A stretch of DNA of 64,000 nucleotides from CAVPGP01 sp963704025 (GTDB taxonomy: Bacteria > Actinomycetota > Thermoleophilia > Gaiellales > Gaiellaceae): assembly GCA_963704025.1 (NCBI GenBank), contig CAVPGP010000002.1:124001-188000 (forward strand), in the 5' to 3' direction. The position numbers were made by a program, and so were the translations under genes. Below, piece by piece: positions 44,138-55,183 of this stretch. Each line of letters opens with the position of its first letter. Position 1 is the stretch's first letter. The notes under the pieces were generated by a model. The model was not told the DNA's origin and did no database searches. It saw only the letters and a program-made list of their open reading frames with translations.

Positions 44138-45166
44138 GTGAAGAAGAACCGTGTGGCGCTGCTTGCGCTGGCGGCGCTCGCCGCAGTGCTCGTGGCATCG
44201 ATCGGAGCCGCCGCCAGCGGGAGCTCCGCGTCGGCTGCGGCGAAGAAGCAGTTCAGTGCTTGTCTTGTCACCGATATCGGTGGTTTGAATGACAAGTCGT
44301 TCAACCATCTGGCGTATGTCGGTTTGCAGCGGGCGCAGACGACGGCGCAGGTGAAGGGTCGTGTGATTCAGTCGAAGTCGGCGTCGGATTACATCCCGAA
44401 TCTGAGCGCGTGTGCGCGCTCGGGTGCGGGGATCACGATCGGTGTCGGCTTTTTGATGACGGATCAGATGGACGCTGTGGCGTCGAAGTTCCCGAAGTCG
44501 AAGTTCGCGATCGTCGACGTGAACGTCTCCGATCTGAAGCACAAGCCGAAGAACGTGCAGGGTCTGCTCTTCAAGGAGCAGGAGGCCGGCTATCTGGTTG
44601 GGTATATGGCCGGTCTGTATGCGAAGGCGAAGGGTTTGACGGCGGTCAGCTCGGTTGGTGGGATCAAGATCCCGCCGGTCGATCGCTATATCGCCGGTTA
44701 CCAGTACGGGGCGAAGAAGGCGTTTCCGGGTGTGGAGACGCTGAACGGCTACTCGCAGGACTTCGTCGATCAGGCGAAGTGCAAGGAGATTGCGCTCGAT
44801 CAGATCGACAAGGGCTCGGGTGTCGTCTTCCAGGTCGCGGGTCAGTGCGGTCTGGGTGCGCTCGACGCGGCGAAGGAGAAGGGCGCGCTCGGGGTCGGTG
44901 TTGACGCCGACCAGTTCTATCTGGGCTCGCACATCATGACCAGTGCGCTGAAGCGGGTCGATGTGGCCGTCTTCTCGGCGATCACGGCCGCCCAGAACGG
45001 GCAGCTGAAGACGGGCATCAACGCGATCTACGACGCGAAGAAGAACGGCGTCGGCTACGGCAAGGTCAGCTCCAAGGTCCCCACCGACATCAAGGCGAAG
45101 GTGGCCGCGCAGCTGAAGCTGCTCAAGGCCGGCAAGATCAAGGGCATCCCCCAGGCAGTCAAATAG
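44138..45166 (+). CDS. BMP-family (nucleoside) ABC transporter substrate-binding protein, copy 2
   Basis: A 342-residue protein with the same mature sequence as copy 1 from residue 31 on, but a different Sec signal (MKKNRVALLALAALAAVLVA) and a different leader. GTG 44138 follows AGGAGGG by 10 nt. Both copies should deliver the same receptor outside the cell, so the duplication probably serves dosage or separate regulation. Gene conversion or a recent tandem duplication would explain the identity. A strong terminator follows. Confidence 0.93.
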   Translation: MKKNRVALLALAALAAVLVASIGAAASGSSASAAAKKQFSACLVTDIGGLNDKSFNHLAYVGLQRAQTTAQVKGRVIQSKSASDYIPNLSACARSGAGITIGVGFLMTDQMDAVASKFPKSKFAIVDVNVSDLKHKPKNVQGLLFKEQEAGYLVGYMAGLYAKAKGLTAVSSVGGIKIPPVDRYIAGYQYGAKKAFPGVETLNGYSQDFVDQAKCKEIALDQIDKGSGVVFQVAGQCGLGALDAAKEKGALGVGVDADQFYLGSHIMTSALKRVDVAVFSAITAAQNGQLKTGINAIYDAKKNGVGYGKVSSKVPTDIKAKVAAQLKLLKAGKIKGIPQAVK

Positions 45167-45168
45167 CA
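44227..45168 (+). repeat. 942-bp direct repeat, copy 2
   Basis: Second copy of the repeat at 42998-43939; no mismatch was seen on line-by-line comparison. Divergence begins abruptly on both sides. Confidence 0.93.
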
Positions 45169-45188
45169 GTCCGGGAATCGCTCGTGGC

Positions 45189-45212
45189 GAGGGGGCGGGG
45201 AACCGCCCCCTC
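45189..45212 (+). terminator. Intrinsic terminator after copy 2
   Basis: GAGGGGGCGG (45189-45198) pairs with CCGCCCCCTC (45203-45212) across GGAA, followed by GTGCGTTT. It separates copy 2 from the third binding-protein gene. Confidence 0.75.
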
Positions 45213-45239
45213 GTGCGTTTCCGGCGCTATCCTCGCCCG

Positions 45240-46364
45240 ATGACGGCACTGCGGCTCCTGGTCGTGGCCGCGTGCGTCGCGGCCCTCGCCTCCGGTTGCG
45301 GCGGGAGCTCCACGGCCGACTCGACTGGCGACACGACCCGTGTTGCGGCGGCCGCGGCGACGAACGCGTCGACGGTCGCCTCGGCTCAGGCTTCGTCCGA
45401 GCGGAACGACGCCGCAAAGAGCGGCGTCAGGCCGCTCGCCCGGCGGATCAGGGTCGGGCTCGTCACGGACGCCGGCGGCCTCGACGACCGCTCGTTCAAC
45501 CACCTGGCCTACCAGGGGCTGCTGCGTGCGGAGCGGCAGCTCGGCGTGCAGGGGCGGGTGCTGACGTCGAAGGCGGCGCGCGACTACGCACCGAACCTCG
45601 CGAGACTCGCGAAGGAGCGGTACGACCTCGTGATCGCGGTCGGCTTCCCGATGGCGCACGCGCTCGACACGGTGGCGGTGCGGTTTCCCCGGACGAGCTT
45701 CGCGATCGTCGACTACTCGCAGAGCGACCTCGAGCACCACCCGCCGAACGCCGAAGGGCTGATCTTCAAGGAGCAGGAGGCCGGGTACCTCGCCGGCTAC
45801 CTGGCCGGCCTCGTCGAGCAGCAGGACGCCGACGCGAAGAAGATCTCGTCGGTCGGCGGGCTGAAGATCCCCCCGGTCGACCGCTACATCGCCGGCTTCC
45901 GCGCCGGGGCGCGGGCAGCCGACCCGCAGCTCAAGGCGCTCAACGGCTACTCGCACGATTTCGTCGACCAGGCGAAGTGCAAGGAGGTCGCGCTCGACCA
46001 GATCTCCCGCGGCTCCGGCGTGGTCTTCGAGGTCGCAGGACGGTGCGGCCTCGGTGCGCTGGACGCGGCCAGGGACCGGAACGTCTGGGGCATCGGCGTC
46101 GACGCGGATCAGTCGTACCTCGGCCCGAACATCCTCACGAGCGCCGTCAAGCGGGTCGACGTGGCCGTCTTCCGGACGATCGAGCAGATCAAGGACGGGG
46201 GCTTCGCCGGCGGCGAGGACACGGTCTACGACGCCGCCTCGGGCGGAGTGGGTATCGGCCCCATCAGCCCCCGCGTGCCGCCTGCGATCGTCGATCGGGT
46301 CCGCCAGCGCGAGCAGGATCTCGTCGCCGGGCGCATCGGCCCGATCGCCAGCACGGTTCGCTAG
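45240..46364 (+). CDS. BMP-family (nucleoside) substrate-binding lipoprotein, third paralogue
   Basis: A 374-residue relative of the two copies, with a lipoprotein signal (VVAACVAALASGCGG, lipobox cysteine near residue 19) and a Ser/Ala/Thr linker. Core motifs are shared but diverged: LVTDAGGLDDRSFNHLAYQG and SVGGLKIPPVDRYIAGFRAG. Codon use is the GC-rich norm of the window, unlike the twin genes. ATG 45240 is 6 nt after TATCCT, so the transcript is probably leaderless. It heads the transporter operon. Confidence 0.93.
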   Translation: MTALRLLVVAACVAALASGCGGSSTADSTGDTTRVAAAAATNASTVASAQASSERNDAAKSGVRPLARRIRVGLVTDAGGLDDRSFNHLAYQGLLRAERQLGVQGRVLTSKAARDYAPNLARLAKERYDLVIAVGFPMAHALDTVAVRFPRTSFAIVDYSQSDLEHHPPNAEGLIFKEQEAGYLAGYLAGLVEQQDADAKKISSVGGLKIPPVDRYIAGFRAGARAADPQLKALNGYSHDFVDQAKCKEVALDQISRGSGVVFEVAGRCGLGALDAARDRNVWGIGVDADQSYLGPNILTSAVKRVDVAVFRTIEQIKDGGFAGGEDTVYDAASGGVGIGPISPRVPPAIVDRVRQREQDLVAGRIGPIASTVR

Positions 46365-46406
46365 AGGAGACGCTCCGGCAACCCGTCCCGTTAGGATCCC
46401 GGGCGC

Positions 46407-47926
<1,520 letters not shown>

Positions 47927-47930
<4 letters not shown>

Positions 47931-49135
47931 GCGAGTCGACGCCGGCAGCCGAGCTGCCGCCGGGCGACGGAGGCGTTCCGCCGCCGCAGGCACGCCTCGG
48001 CCGCTACTTCTCCGGCTGGCTCGGCGGGATCGTCGTCCCGGTCGTGACGACGCTGATCGCCTTCCTGATGGCCGGCCTCGTGGTGCTCGGGACGGGCAAG
48101 AACCCGCTCCTCGTGTACCGGGCGGTCTTCAACGGCACCGGCCTCAACTGGTTCTTCCCCTGGGTGGGCGGCGACGAGCGCGTCACCGCGGCGCTGAACC
48201 TCCAGCAGACCCTGCTCTTGACCACGACGCTGATCCTGACGGGGCTCGCCGTCGCCTTCGCGTTCCGCTGCGGCCTCTTCAACATCGGCGGCCAGGGCCA
48301 GTACTTCGCGGGCGCGTACTTCGCGGTCTGGCTCGGCGGCCAGTTCGCAGGCCTGGACAAGTTCTGGCACATCCTGCTCGTGATCGTCGCGGGCTCGCTG
48401 GCCGGCGCGGCGTGGGCGGGGATCGCCGGGTTCCTGAAGGCGACCGTGGGAGCGCACGAGGTGATCTCCACGATCATGCTCAACTGGATCGCGGTCTGGA
48501 TCGGCAGCTACCTCTTCGGCCAGGGAGGGCCGCTCCAGAACAAGACGCAGCAGTTCGTGCCCATCTCGGGCGACATCGCCGACAGCGCCAAGCTGCCCGT
48601 CTTCTGGGGCGACCCGCTTCTGCAGGGCCTGCACATCGGCTTCTTCATCTCGCTCGCGGCGCTCGTCGTCTTCTGGATCATCCTCAATCGGACGACTCTC
48701 GGCTACGAGGTGCGGGCGGTCGGCTTCAACCCGGAGGCGGCCCGCTACGGCGGCATCAACGTGGCGCGGAACTACTTCCTGGCCATGGCGATCTCCGGCC
48801 TCTTCGCCGGGCTCGCGGGCGCGCTGGACATCCTCGGCTGGCAGTTCCGGCTCGGGTCGGCGGACGTCCGGGCCTCGACGATCGGCTTCATCGGGATCGC
48901 CGTCGCCCTGCTCGGGCGGAACACCGCGGTCGGCGTCGGCTTCGCGGCGCTCCTCTTCGGCGCGCTCCTGAACGGGACGTCGGGCCGCCAGCTCGACCCG
49001 TCGATCTTCCGGCCCGACCTGGCGGGCAACCTGGCCTGGATCATCGAAGGAGTCGTCGTGCTCTTCATCGGGGCCGAGACACTCGTCCTCAGCGCCACGA
49101 GGTTCCGGCGGCGGGGGAGAGGAGCCGCCTCGTGA
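47927..49135 (+). CDS. ABC transporter permease, first subunit
   Basis: A 402-residue BPD_transp_2 type permease with about nine membrane helices. Family marks include FRCGLFNIGGQGQYFAGAY, GAHEVISTIMLNWIAVWIGSY and AVGFNPEAARYGGINVARN (coupling region toward the ATPase). Overlaps the ATPase gene by 4 nt and the second permease by 4 nt (GTGA), so subunits are made in fixed ratio. Confidence 0.93.
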
Positions 49136-50346
49136 GCATCCCCGCGAGCCGCCGCCTGCCGCTCTGGAGCTCGACCTGGGAGCGGCGGATCGGCATCACA
49201 GGGATCGTGCTGGGCGCGCTCGCCTTCTGGCTGACGCTGCCGCCGCTCAAGGTCCGCGCGTTCGAGTTCGGGATCTTCCTCGGGCTGCTCTCGGTGATGT
49301 GCGGAATCTTCGCTGCCACGCGGGGCGAGCGCCGCCTCGGCTGGGGCGCCGTCGCCGCAGGCGTCGTCGGCACCACGCTCGGCGTCCTCGCGACGCAGTC
49401 GAGCGTCTCGAATCTCGAGACGGTCGTGACGTGGTCGGCGCTCACCGCCGCGGCCTTGCGGTACGCGACGCCGCTGACCTTCGCCGCGATCGGCGGCCTC
49501 TACTCCGAGCGCAGCGGCGTGGTCAACATCGGCCTCGAGGGGATGATGCTGACCGGCGCCTTCTTCGGCATCTGGGCGGACGTCAAGGCCGACTCGTGGG
49601 TCGTCGGGCTGCTGGCGGCCATGCTCGCCGGCGGGCTGATGGCGCTCCTGCACGCCTTCTTCGCGATCCAGCTGCGCGCCGACCAGATCGTCTCCGGCAC
49701 GGCGATCAACTTCCTCGCGATCGGGATCACCGGGTTTCTCTTCATCCAGCAGTTCGGCGACCAGGGGACGCCCGGCACGATCTCGCAAATCCCGGACGTG
49801 CATCTGAGCTTCCTCGACGGCGTCTACTTCATCGGGCCGGCGTTCGCGCAGCTGAACCTGATGATCTACCTCATGTTCGCGACCCTGATCGCGACGTCCA
49901 TCATCGTCTTCCGGACGCCGTTCGGGCTCCGCCTCCGCGCCTGCGGCGAGCACCCGCGCGCCGCCGAGACGGTCGGCATCTCCGTCTACAAGATCCGCTA
50001 TGTCGCGGTCACGCTCTCCGGCGTGCTCGCCGCGCTCGGCGGAGCGTACCTCTCGATCGGCTTCGTCCATTCCTTCAACGAGCAAATGACGAACGGCCGC
50101 GGCTTCATCGGCCTGGCGGCGCTGATCTTCGGCAACTGGCGCCCGTGGGGCGCCTTCTCCGCCGCGCTCCTCTTCGGCTTCTCGAGCGCGATTGCCGACC
50201 GGATGCAGGTCTACAACGACTCGCTGCCGGGGATCGACGTCCTGATCCAGTCGCTGCCGTACGTCTTGACGCTGATCGCCGTCGCCGGCGTGATCGGCCG
50301 CTCGGTCCCGCCCGCCTCCGTTGGCCGTCCGTACGAGAAGCAGTAA
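49132..50346 (+). CDS. ABC transporter permease, second subunit
   Basis: A 404-residue partner permease with an N-terminal extension carrying three extra hydrophobic segments before the core. Core motifs are YSERSGVVNIGLEGMMLTGA, ADQIVSGTAINFLAIGITG and ACGEHPRAAETVGISVYKIRY. GTG 49132 is in a GTGA fusion with the first permease. Together with the ATPase and the BMP proteins it makes a complete nucleoside-type importer. Confidence 0.93.
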   Translation: MSIPASRRLPLWSSTWERRIGITGIVLGALAFWLTLPPLKVRAFEFGIFLGLLSVMCGIFAATRGERRLGWGAVAAGVVGTTLGVLATQSSVSNLETVVTWSALTAAALRYATPLTFAAIGGLYSERSGVVNIGLEGMMLTGAFFGIWADVKADSWVVGLLAAMLAGGLMALLHAFFAIQLRADQIVSGTAINFLAIGITGFLFIQQFGDQGTPGTISQIPDVHLSFLDGVYFIGPAFAQLNLMIYLMFATLIATSIIVFRTPFGLRLRACGEHPRAAETVGISVYKIRYVAVTLSGVLAALGGAYLSIGFVHSFNEQMTNGRGFIGLAALIFGNWRPWGAFSAALLFGFSSAIADRMQVYNDSLPGIDVLIQSLPYVLTLIAVAGVIGRSVPPASVGRPYEKQ

Positions 50347-50689
50347 CCCCGCGCCGAAGCCCGCTCGAGGGGTCGCCGCCGTGCTCTCCGTCCTGCTCGG
50401 GGCGCTGGCCGTGCTCGCGCTGCCGGCGGCGATCGCCGCGTCCGAGCTGACATCGGCGGCGACGCTGCTCGAGTCCGTGGTCGTGGGCGTGGCCGCCGCC
50501 GTCCTCCTCGGCCTCCTCGGCCTCTTCGCCGTGCGTCGCGGACGGCGCACGAGCCGGAGGACGCTCCGCCCGGAGCGGATCGAGTCGACGCTCCGCTGGG
50601 GCCGCCGGCTGGCGGCGCTGGGGATCTACCTGGGCGTCACCGGGGCCCTCGCGCTGGCGTTCTACGCGGCCCTCAAGTCGGCGGAATAG
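50321..50689 (+). CDS. Small membrane protein, unknown
   Basis: A 122-residue protein with three hydrophobic helices (VAAVLSVLLGALAVLALPAA, ESVVVGVAAAVLLGLLGLFAV, RLAALGIYLGVTGALALAFY) and a basic loop between the second and third. TTG 50321 overlaps the permease end by 26 nt. No family recognised; may assist the transporter or be unrelated. Confidence 0.66.
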   Translation: MAVRTRSSNPAPKPARGVAAVLSVLLGALAVLALPAAIAASELTSAATLLESVVVGVAAAVLLGLLGLFAVRRGRRTSRRTLRPERIESTLRWGRRLAALGIYLGVTGALALAFYAALKSAE

Positions 50690-50717
50690 CGGAGGTTCCC
50701 GTCTACACTGTGCGCCG

Positions 50718-51455
50718 GTGTTCGAGATCGGCAACAGCCTCCGCGAGGCGCGCCTCCGGCAGGAGCTCGACTTCAACGAGGTCGAGCAGCGCACGAAGAT
50801 CCGCGGCAAGTACCTGCGCTCGCTCGAGGAGGAGCAGTTCGAGCTGCTCCCGGGGCCGACGTACGTCAAGGGCTTCCTGCGCACGTATGCGGACGTCCTC
50901 GGCCTCGACGGGCAGCTCTACGTGGACGAGTACAACTCGCGCTTCGTCGTCGGCGGCGAGGAGGAGCTCGGCCTGCGCCCGCGCCGCAGCGCGGTGCGGC
51001 AGCAGCGAAACCGACGGCTCGAGTCGAATGTGGTGCTGGTCGCCCTGGCGGCGATCGCGCTCGTCACGGCGCTCGTGATCGGCGCGTGGAAGTCGGGCGG
51101 CGGCGGCGACGGGACGAAGCCGCAGTTCGACCGCCCCGCCCGGACACCGTCGAAGAGCACTCTGCCCAGCACTGTGCCGGCGACCGGTGTCCTGCTGGTG
51201 ATTCGCGCGAAGGGGGGCAACTCGCTGCTCGAGATCCACGCGCGACGCGCGGGCGGGCCGCTGCGCTACCAGGGGACGCTGCTGAAGGGGAGCACGCCGC
51301 TCAAGCTCTGGGCGAGGCGGTTCTGGATCAACGCCGGCACGCCCGAGCACCTCGTGGTGACAGCGAACGGGAGGCGCGTCTCGATCGGCGGCGGCGGCCA
51401 GCCGCGCGTGCTCGTGATCGACCGTCGCGGCGTGCATCCGGCCTCGGCTACTTGA
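50718..51455 (+). CDS. RodZ-like helix-turn-helix membrane protein
   Basis: A 245-residue protein with an N-terminal HTH_25 domain (IGNSLREARLRQELDFNEVEQRTKI, LRSLEEEQFELLPGPTYVKGFLRTYA in part), one membrane helix at about 104-124 (VVLVALAAIALVTALVIGAW) and an extracytoplasmic DUF4115-like domain. RodZ links the cell-shape machinery to the membrane; some relatives act on transcription. GTG 50718 is 8 nt after TACACT. It heads the cinA-thpR-recA-recX run. Confidence 0.88.
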   Translation: MFEIGNSLREARLRQELDFNEVEQRTKIRGKYLRSLEEEQFELLPGPTYVKGFLRTYADVLGLDGQLYVDEYNSRFVVGGEEELGLRPRRSAVRQQRNRRLESNVVLVALAAIALVTALVIGAWKSGGGGDGTKPQFDRPARTPSKSTLPSTVPATGVLLVIRAKGGNSLLEIHARRAGGPLRYQGTLLKGSTPLKLWARRFWINAGTPEHLVVTANGRRVSIGGGGQPRVLVIDRRGVHPASAT

Positions 51456-52738
51456 CGCCGTCGGAGAACAGGCGGCCGAGGGTCGCGGTCGTCGCCAGCG
51501 GCTCGGAGCTCGTCCGGGGCGACCGGCGCGACCTGAACGGGCCGTTCCTCGCGGCCGAGGTGCTGCGGCTCGGGCTCGAGCCGACCCGGATCACGATCGT
51601 CGGCGACGAGCCCGACGAGCTCGAGCGGGCGATCCGCGACGGTCTGACGCACGATTTGCTGCTGCTCTCGGGCGGTCTCGGCCCCACCCACGACGACCGG
51701 ACGATCGAGCTCCTGGCGAGGGCCGCCGAGGTCGGCCTGCACGTCGACCGCGGGCTCGAGGCGGAGATCGAGGGCGTCTCCCGCGCGGCGGCTGAGCGGC
51801 TGAGGCGGCCCTACGGCGACTTCCAGGAGGGCGTCACGAAGCAGGCGACCCTGCCTGATGGCGCCGTCTCGGTCGGTTTGGCCGGAACGGCCCCGGCAGT
51901 CGTCCTCGAGGCGGGTGACGCGGTCGCGGCCGCCCTGCCCGGGCCACCTTCCGAGTTGCAGCGGCTCTGGCCGAACGTGCTCGCCTCCGAGCCGGTGCAG
52001 CGGGTGCTCACTCGGGCGAGCACTCCCGAGCGCCGCGTGCTCCGGTTCTTCGGGGTCAGCGAGTCGGCAGTCGCGCGGGCCCTCGCCGCGGCGGGCGGGG
52101 ACGGCGACGGCGTCGTCGCGACGATCTGCGCGCGCGACTTCGAGATCCACGTCGACCTCTTCGCGGATCCGGGCGCCGAGGCGCGCGCGGACGAGCTCGA
52201 GGCGAGGCTCGTGGCGCCGATCGAGCGTCACCTGTTCGCGCGCGACGAGCGGTCGATCGCGGAGCACGTCCTGACGCTCTGCCGCGCCCGGGGCTGGACG
52301 ATCGCGACGGCCGAGTCCTGCACGGGCGGCCTGGTCGCGGCGCGGCTGACCGACGTGCCCGGGTCGAGCGCTGTCGTGCTGGGCGGGATCGTCGCCTATG
52401 CAGACAGCGTCAAGGAGGCGGAGCTCGGCGTCCAGCACGAGCTGCTGGAGGTCCACGGCGCCGTCTCGCCGGAGGCCGCGGCCGCGATGGCGTCGGGCGC
52501 CCGCGCGCGCCTCGGCGCCGACGTGGCGGTGTCCGTGACGGGGATCGCGGGGCCGGACGGAGGCACGGACGAGAAGCCGGTCGGGCTCGTCTACCTCCAT
52601 GCCGAGAGCCCCGAGGAGAGCCGCGGGATCGAGTTCTCGTTTCCGGGCGACCGCCCCTCGATCCGGAACCGCAGCGCCGTCGTCGCACTGCACCTCGTGC
52701 GACGGCTTCTGTCTCAGAATCCGCACAGAGACGAGTGA
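51452..52738 (+). CDS. cinA: Competence/damage-inducible protein CinA with nicotinamide-nucleotide amidase domain
   Basis: A 428-residue protein with an N-terminal MoCF-like (COG1058) domain (GSELVRGDRRDLNGPFLAAEV, LLLSGGLGPTHDDRT) and a C-terminal NMN deamidase domain (ATAESCTGGLVAARLTDVPG, SVTGIAGPDGGTDEKPVGLVY in part). It recycles NMN and NAD breakdown products; the N-terminal part hydrolyses ADP-ribose in some species. TTG 51452 in a TTGA fusion with the rodZ-like gene. Adjacent to recA as in many Gram-positive bacteria. Confidence 0.94.
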   Translation: MTPSENRRPRVAVVASGSELVRGDRRDLNGPFLAAEVLRLGLEPTRITIVGDEPDELERAIRDGLTHDLLLLSGGLGPTHDDRTIELLARAAEVGLHVDRGLEAEIEGVSRAAAERLRRPYGDFQEGVTKQATLPDGAVSVGLAGTAPAVVLEAGDAVAAALPGPPSELQRLWPNVLASEPVQRVLTRASTPERRVLRFFGVSESAVARALAAAGGDGDGVVATICARDFEIHVDLFADPGAEARADELEARLVAPIERHLFARDERSIAEHVLTLCRARGWTIATAESCTGGLVAARLTDVPGSSAVVLGGIVAYADSVKEAELGVQHELLEVHGAVSPEAAAAMASGARARLGADVAVSVTGIAGPDGGTDEKPVGLVYLHAESPEESRGIEFSFPGDRPSIRNRSAVVALHLVRRLLSQNPHRDE

Positions 52739-53298
52739 GTTCTGCCGCTAGCCTGGAGAGCGATGAACGCCTCCGGCTCTTCTGCGCGCTGCGGCTCCCG
52801 GACGACGAACTCGACGCGATCGTCGCCTGGCAGACGGCGAAGCTCGCAGGCCTCGTTCCTGGGGGCCGGCTCGTTCCCCGCGCGAACCTGCACGTCACGC
52901 TCGCGTTTCTCGGCTCCCGTCCGGCAGGCGAGGTGCCCGCGGTCGTCCAGCAGCTGCGCGCCGCCGCCGCCGTTGCGGAGCGCCCCCGGCTCGAGGTGGG
53001 TCGCTGGCGGGAGACTCGGAGCGTCGGCATGCTCGTCCTCGACGACGAGGGCGGTGCGGCGACCCGTCTCGCCGAGGATCTCCAGGGGCGGCTCGAGCGG
53101 CTCGGCGTGTACCGGCGCGAGCGGCGGCCGTGGTTGCCCCACCTCACCGTCCTGCGCTTCCGCGAGCGCCCCCGCCTCCAGGTCGAGCCGCCTTCGCTCG
53201 GGCCGCTGGTTCCGTCCGACGCGGCTGCTTATCTATCCCGGCTACGCCCCGGTGGGGCGCAGTACGAAGTCCTCGAATCTGTACCGCTCAGCGGCTGA
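52735..53298 (+). CDS. thpR: RNA 2',3'-cyclic phosphodiesterase (LigT/ThpR)
   Basis: A 187-residue 2H phosphoesterase. Both catalytic His-x-Thr motifs are present: LHVTLAFLG and LPHLTVLRF. It opens cyclic phosphates at RNA ends. GTG 52735 is in a GTGA fusion with cinA. The conserved cinA-thpR-recA order suggests co-expression, but the biological link is unclear. Confidence 0.93.
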   Translation: MSSAASLESDERLRLFCALRLPDDELDAIVAWQTAKLAGLVPGGRLVPRANLHVTLAFLGSRPAGEVPAVVQQLRAAAAVAERPRLEVGRWRETRSVGMLVLDDEGGAATRLAEDLQGRLERLGVYRRERRPWLPHLTVLRFRERPRLQVEPPSLGPLVPSDAAAYLSRLRPGGAQYEVLESVPLSG

Positions 53299-53323
53299 GA
53301 CTAGAAGGGAAGGTTGATCGACG

Positions 53324-54526
<1,203 letters not shown>

Positions 54527-54528
54527 GA

Positions 54529-54966
54529 GTGGACGGGGCGGGAAGTCCGCCTGAACGGCGCGAGCGGCCGCTCGACGTCGCCGTCCGCGGCCTCCGGCAC
54601 CGTGACCGGGCAGCAGCGGACGTCGATGCCAGGCTGGAGCGCGCCGGTGTCGGCGCGGAGGAGCGGCGCGAGACGCTCGCTTCGCTGGAGCGGCTCGGGT
54701 ACGTCGACGACGAACGCTTCGCCGCGACGCGTGCGTCCGCTCTCGCCGAGAGGGGGCACGGCGACCAGGCGATCCGGTTCGACCTCGAGCGGCAAGGCGT
54801 CGCGGCCGACGTCTGCGACGCGGCGGTCGCAGCGCTCGACCCGGAGCTGACCCGCGCCGAGACGATCGTTGCGCGCCGCGGACCAGGCCCCGCGACCGCC
54901 CGCTACCTGGCCCGCCGGGGGTTCGGCGAGGCCGCCGTCGAGGCCGCCGTTGCGCGGGATCTCTGA
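54529..54966 (+). CDS. recX: Regulatory protein RecX
   Basis: A 145-residue RecX, which caps or regulates RecA filaments. Family features include LERLGYVDDERFAATRASALAERGHGDQAIRFDL (in part) and a three-helix repeat pattern ending ARYLARRGFGEAAVEAAV. GTG 54529 is 2 nt after the recA stop, so the pair is co-transcribed. The promoter of rny lies inside its 3' end. Confidence 0.9.
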   Translation: MDGAGSPPERRERPLDVAVRGLRHRDRAAADVDARLERAGVGAEERRETLASLERLGYVDDERFAATRASALAERGHGDQAIRFDLERQGVAADVCDAAVAALDPELTRAETIVARRGPGPATARYLARRGFGEAAVEAAVARDL

Positions 54967-55137
54967 GAAGCGTTACGATGGCGGGACTTCATCTGCATTT
55001 TCTCCTGCATAAAGACGTTTTCCGAAATCGGCATCGACATTCCTGACCCCTTTGAGACGCCCACGAGCTACTCCACGCGAGGCCAGAGGAGCCGTTCAGA
55101 CCTAGGCTGAACGCCGGAATCAGGCCGCTGTGGCCTG
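54950..55137 (+). promoter_or_regulatory. Promoter and long structured leader of rny
   Basis: TTGCGC (54950-54955), 18-nt spacer, TACGAT (54974-54979); start near 54986 gives a leader of about 198 nt. It contains two hairpins: GTTCAG/CTGAAC (55094-55099/55107-55112) and CAGGCC/GGCCTG (55121-55126/55132-55137). Long leaders are uncommon in this window. No T run follows either hairpin. Confidence 0.5.
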
Positions 55138-55183
55138 CCGTCGTACCGATCACGAATGCGCCCCGAGCGGGGAAGGAGCGCGC

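Noticed and set aside
39351..44198. Very long open frames on the strand opposite to known genes, such as one of about 1600 codons here
   Set aside because: High GC leaves few stops on the antisense strand. The translations are Arg/Asp/Leu-rich low-complexity text with no motif, while the plus strand carries ftsK and the binding-protein genes.
52749..52765. Leaderless start for thpR at ATG 52763 after TAGCCT
   Set aside because: That ATG is out of frame with the phosphoesterase; the GTG at 52735 in the GTGA fusion is in frame with both catalytic motifs.
53299..53323. LexA/SOS box before recA
   Set aside because: The 25-nt spacer has no palindrome resembling the actinobacterial SOS box. Control may lie further upstream in the operon.
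54978..55046. A 22-codon histidine-rich leader peptide before rny
   Set aside because: Its ATG overlaps the predicted -10, so it would not be in the transcript; there is no Shine-Dalgarno sequence and no link between histidine and RNase Y.
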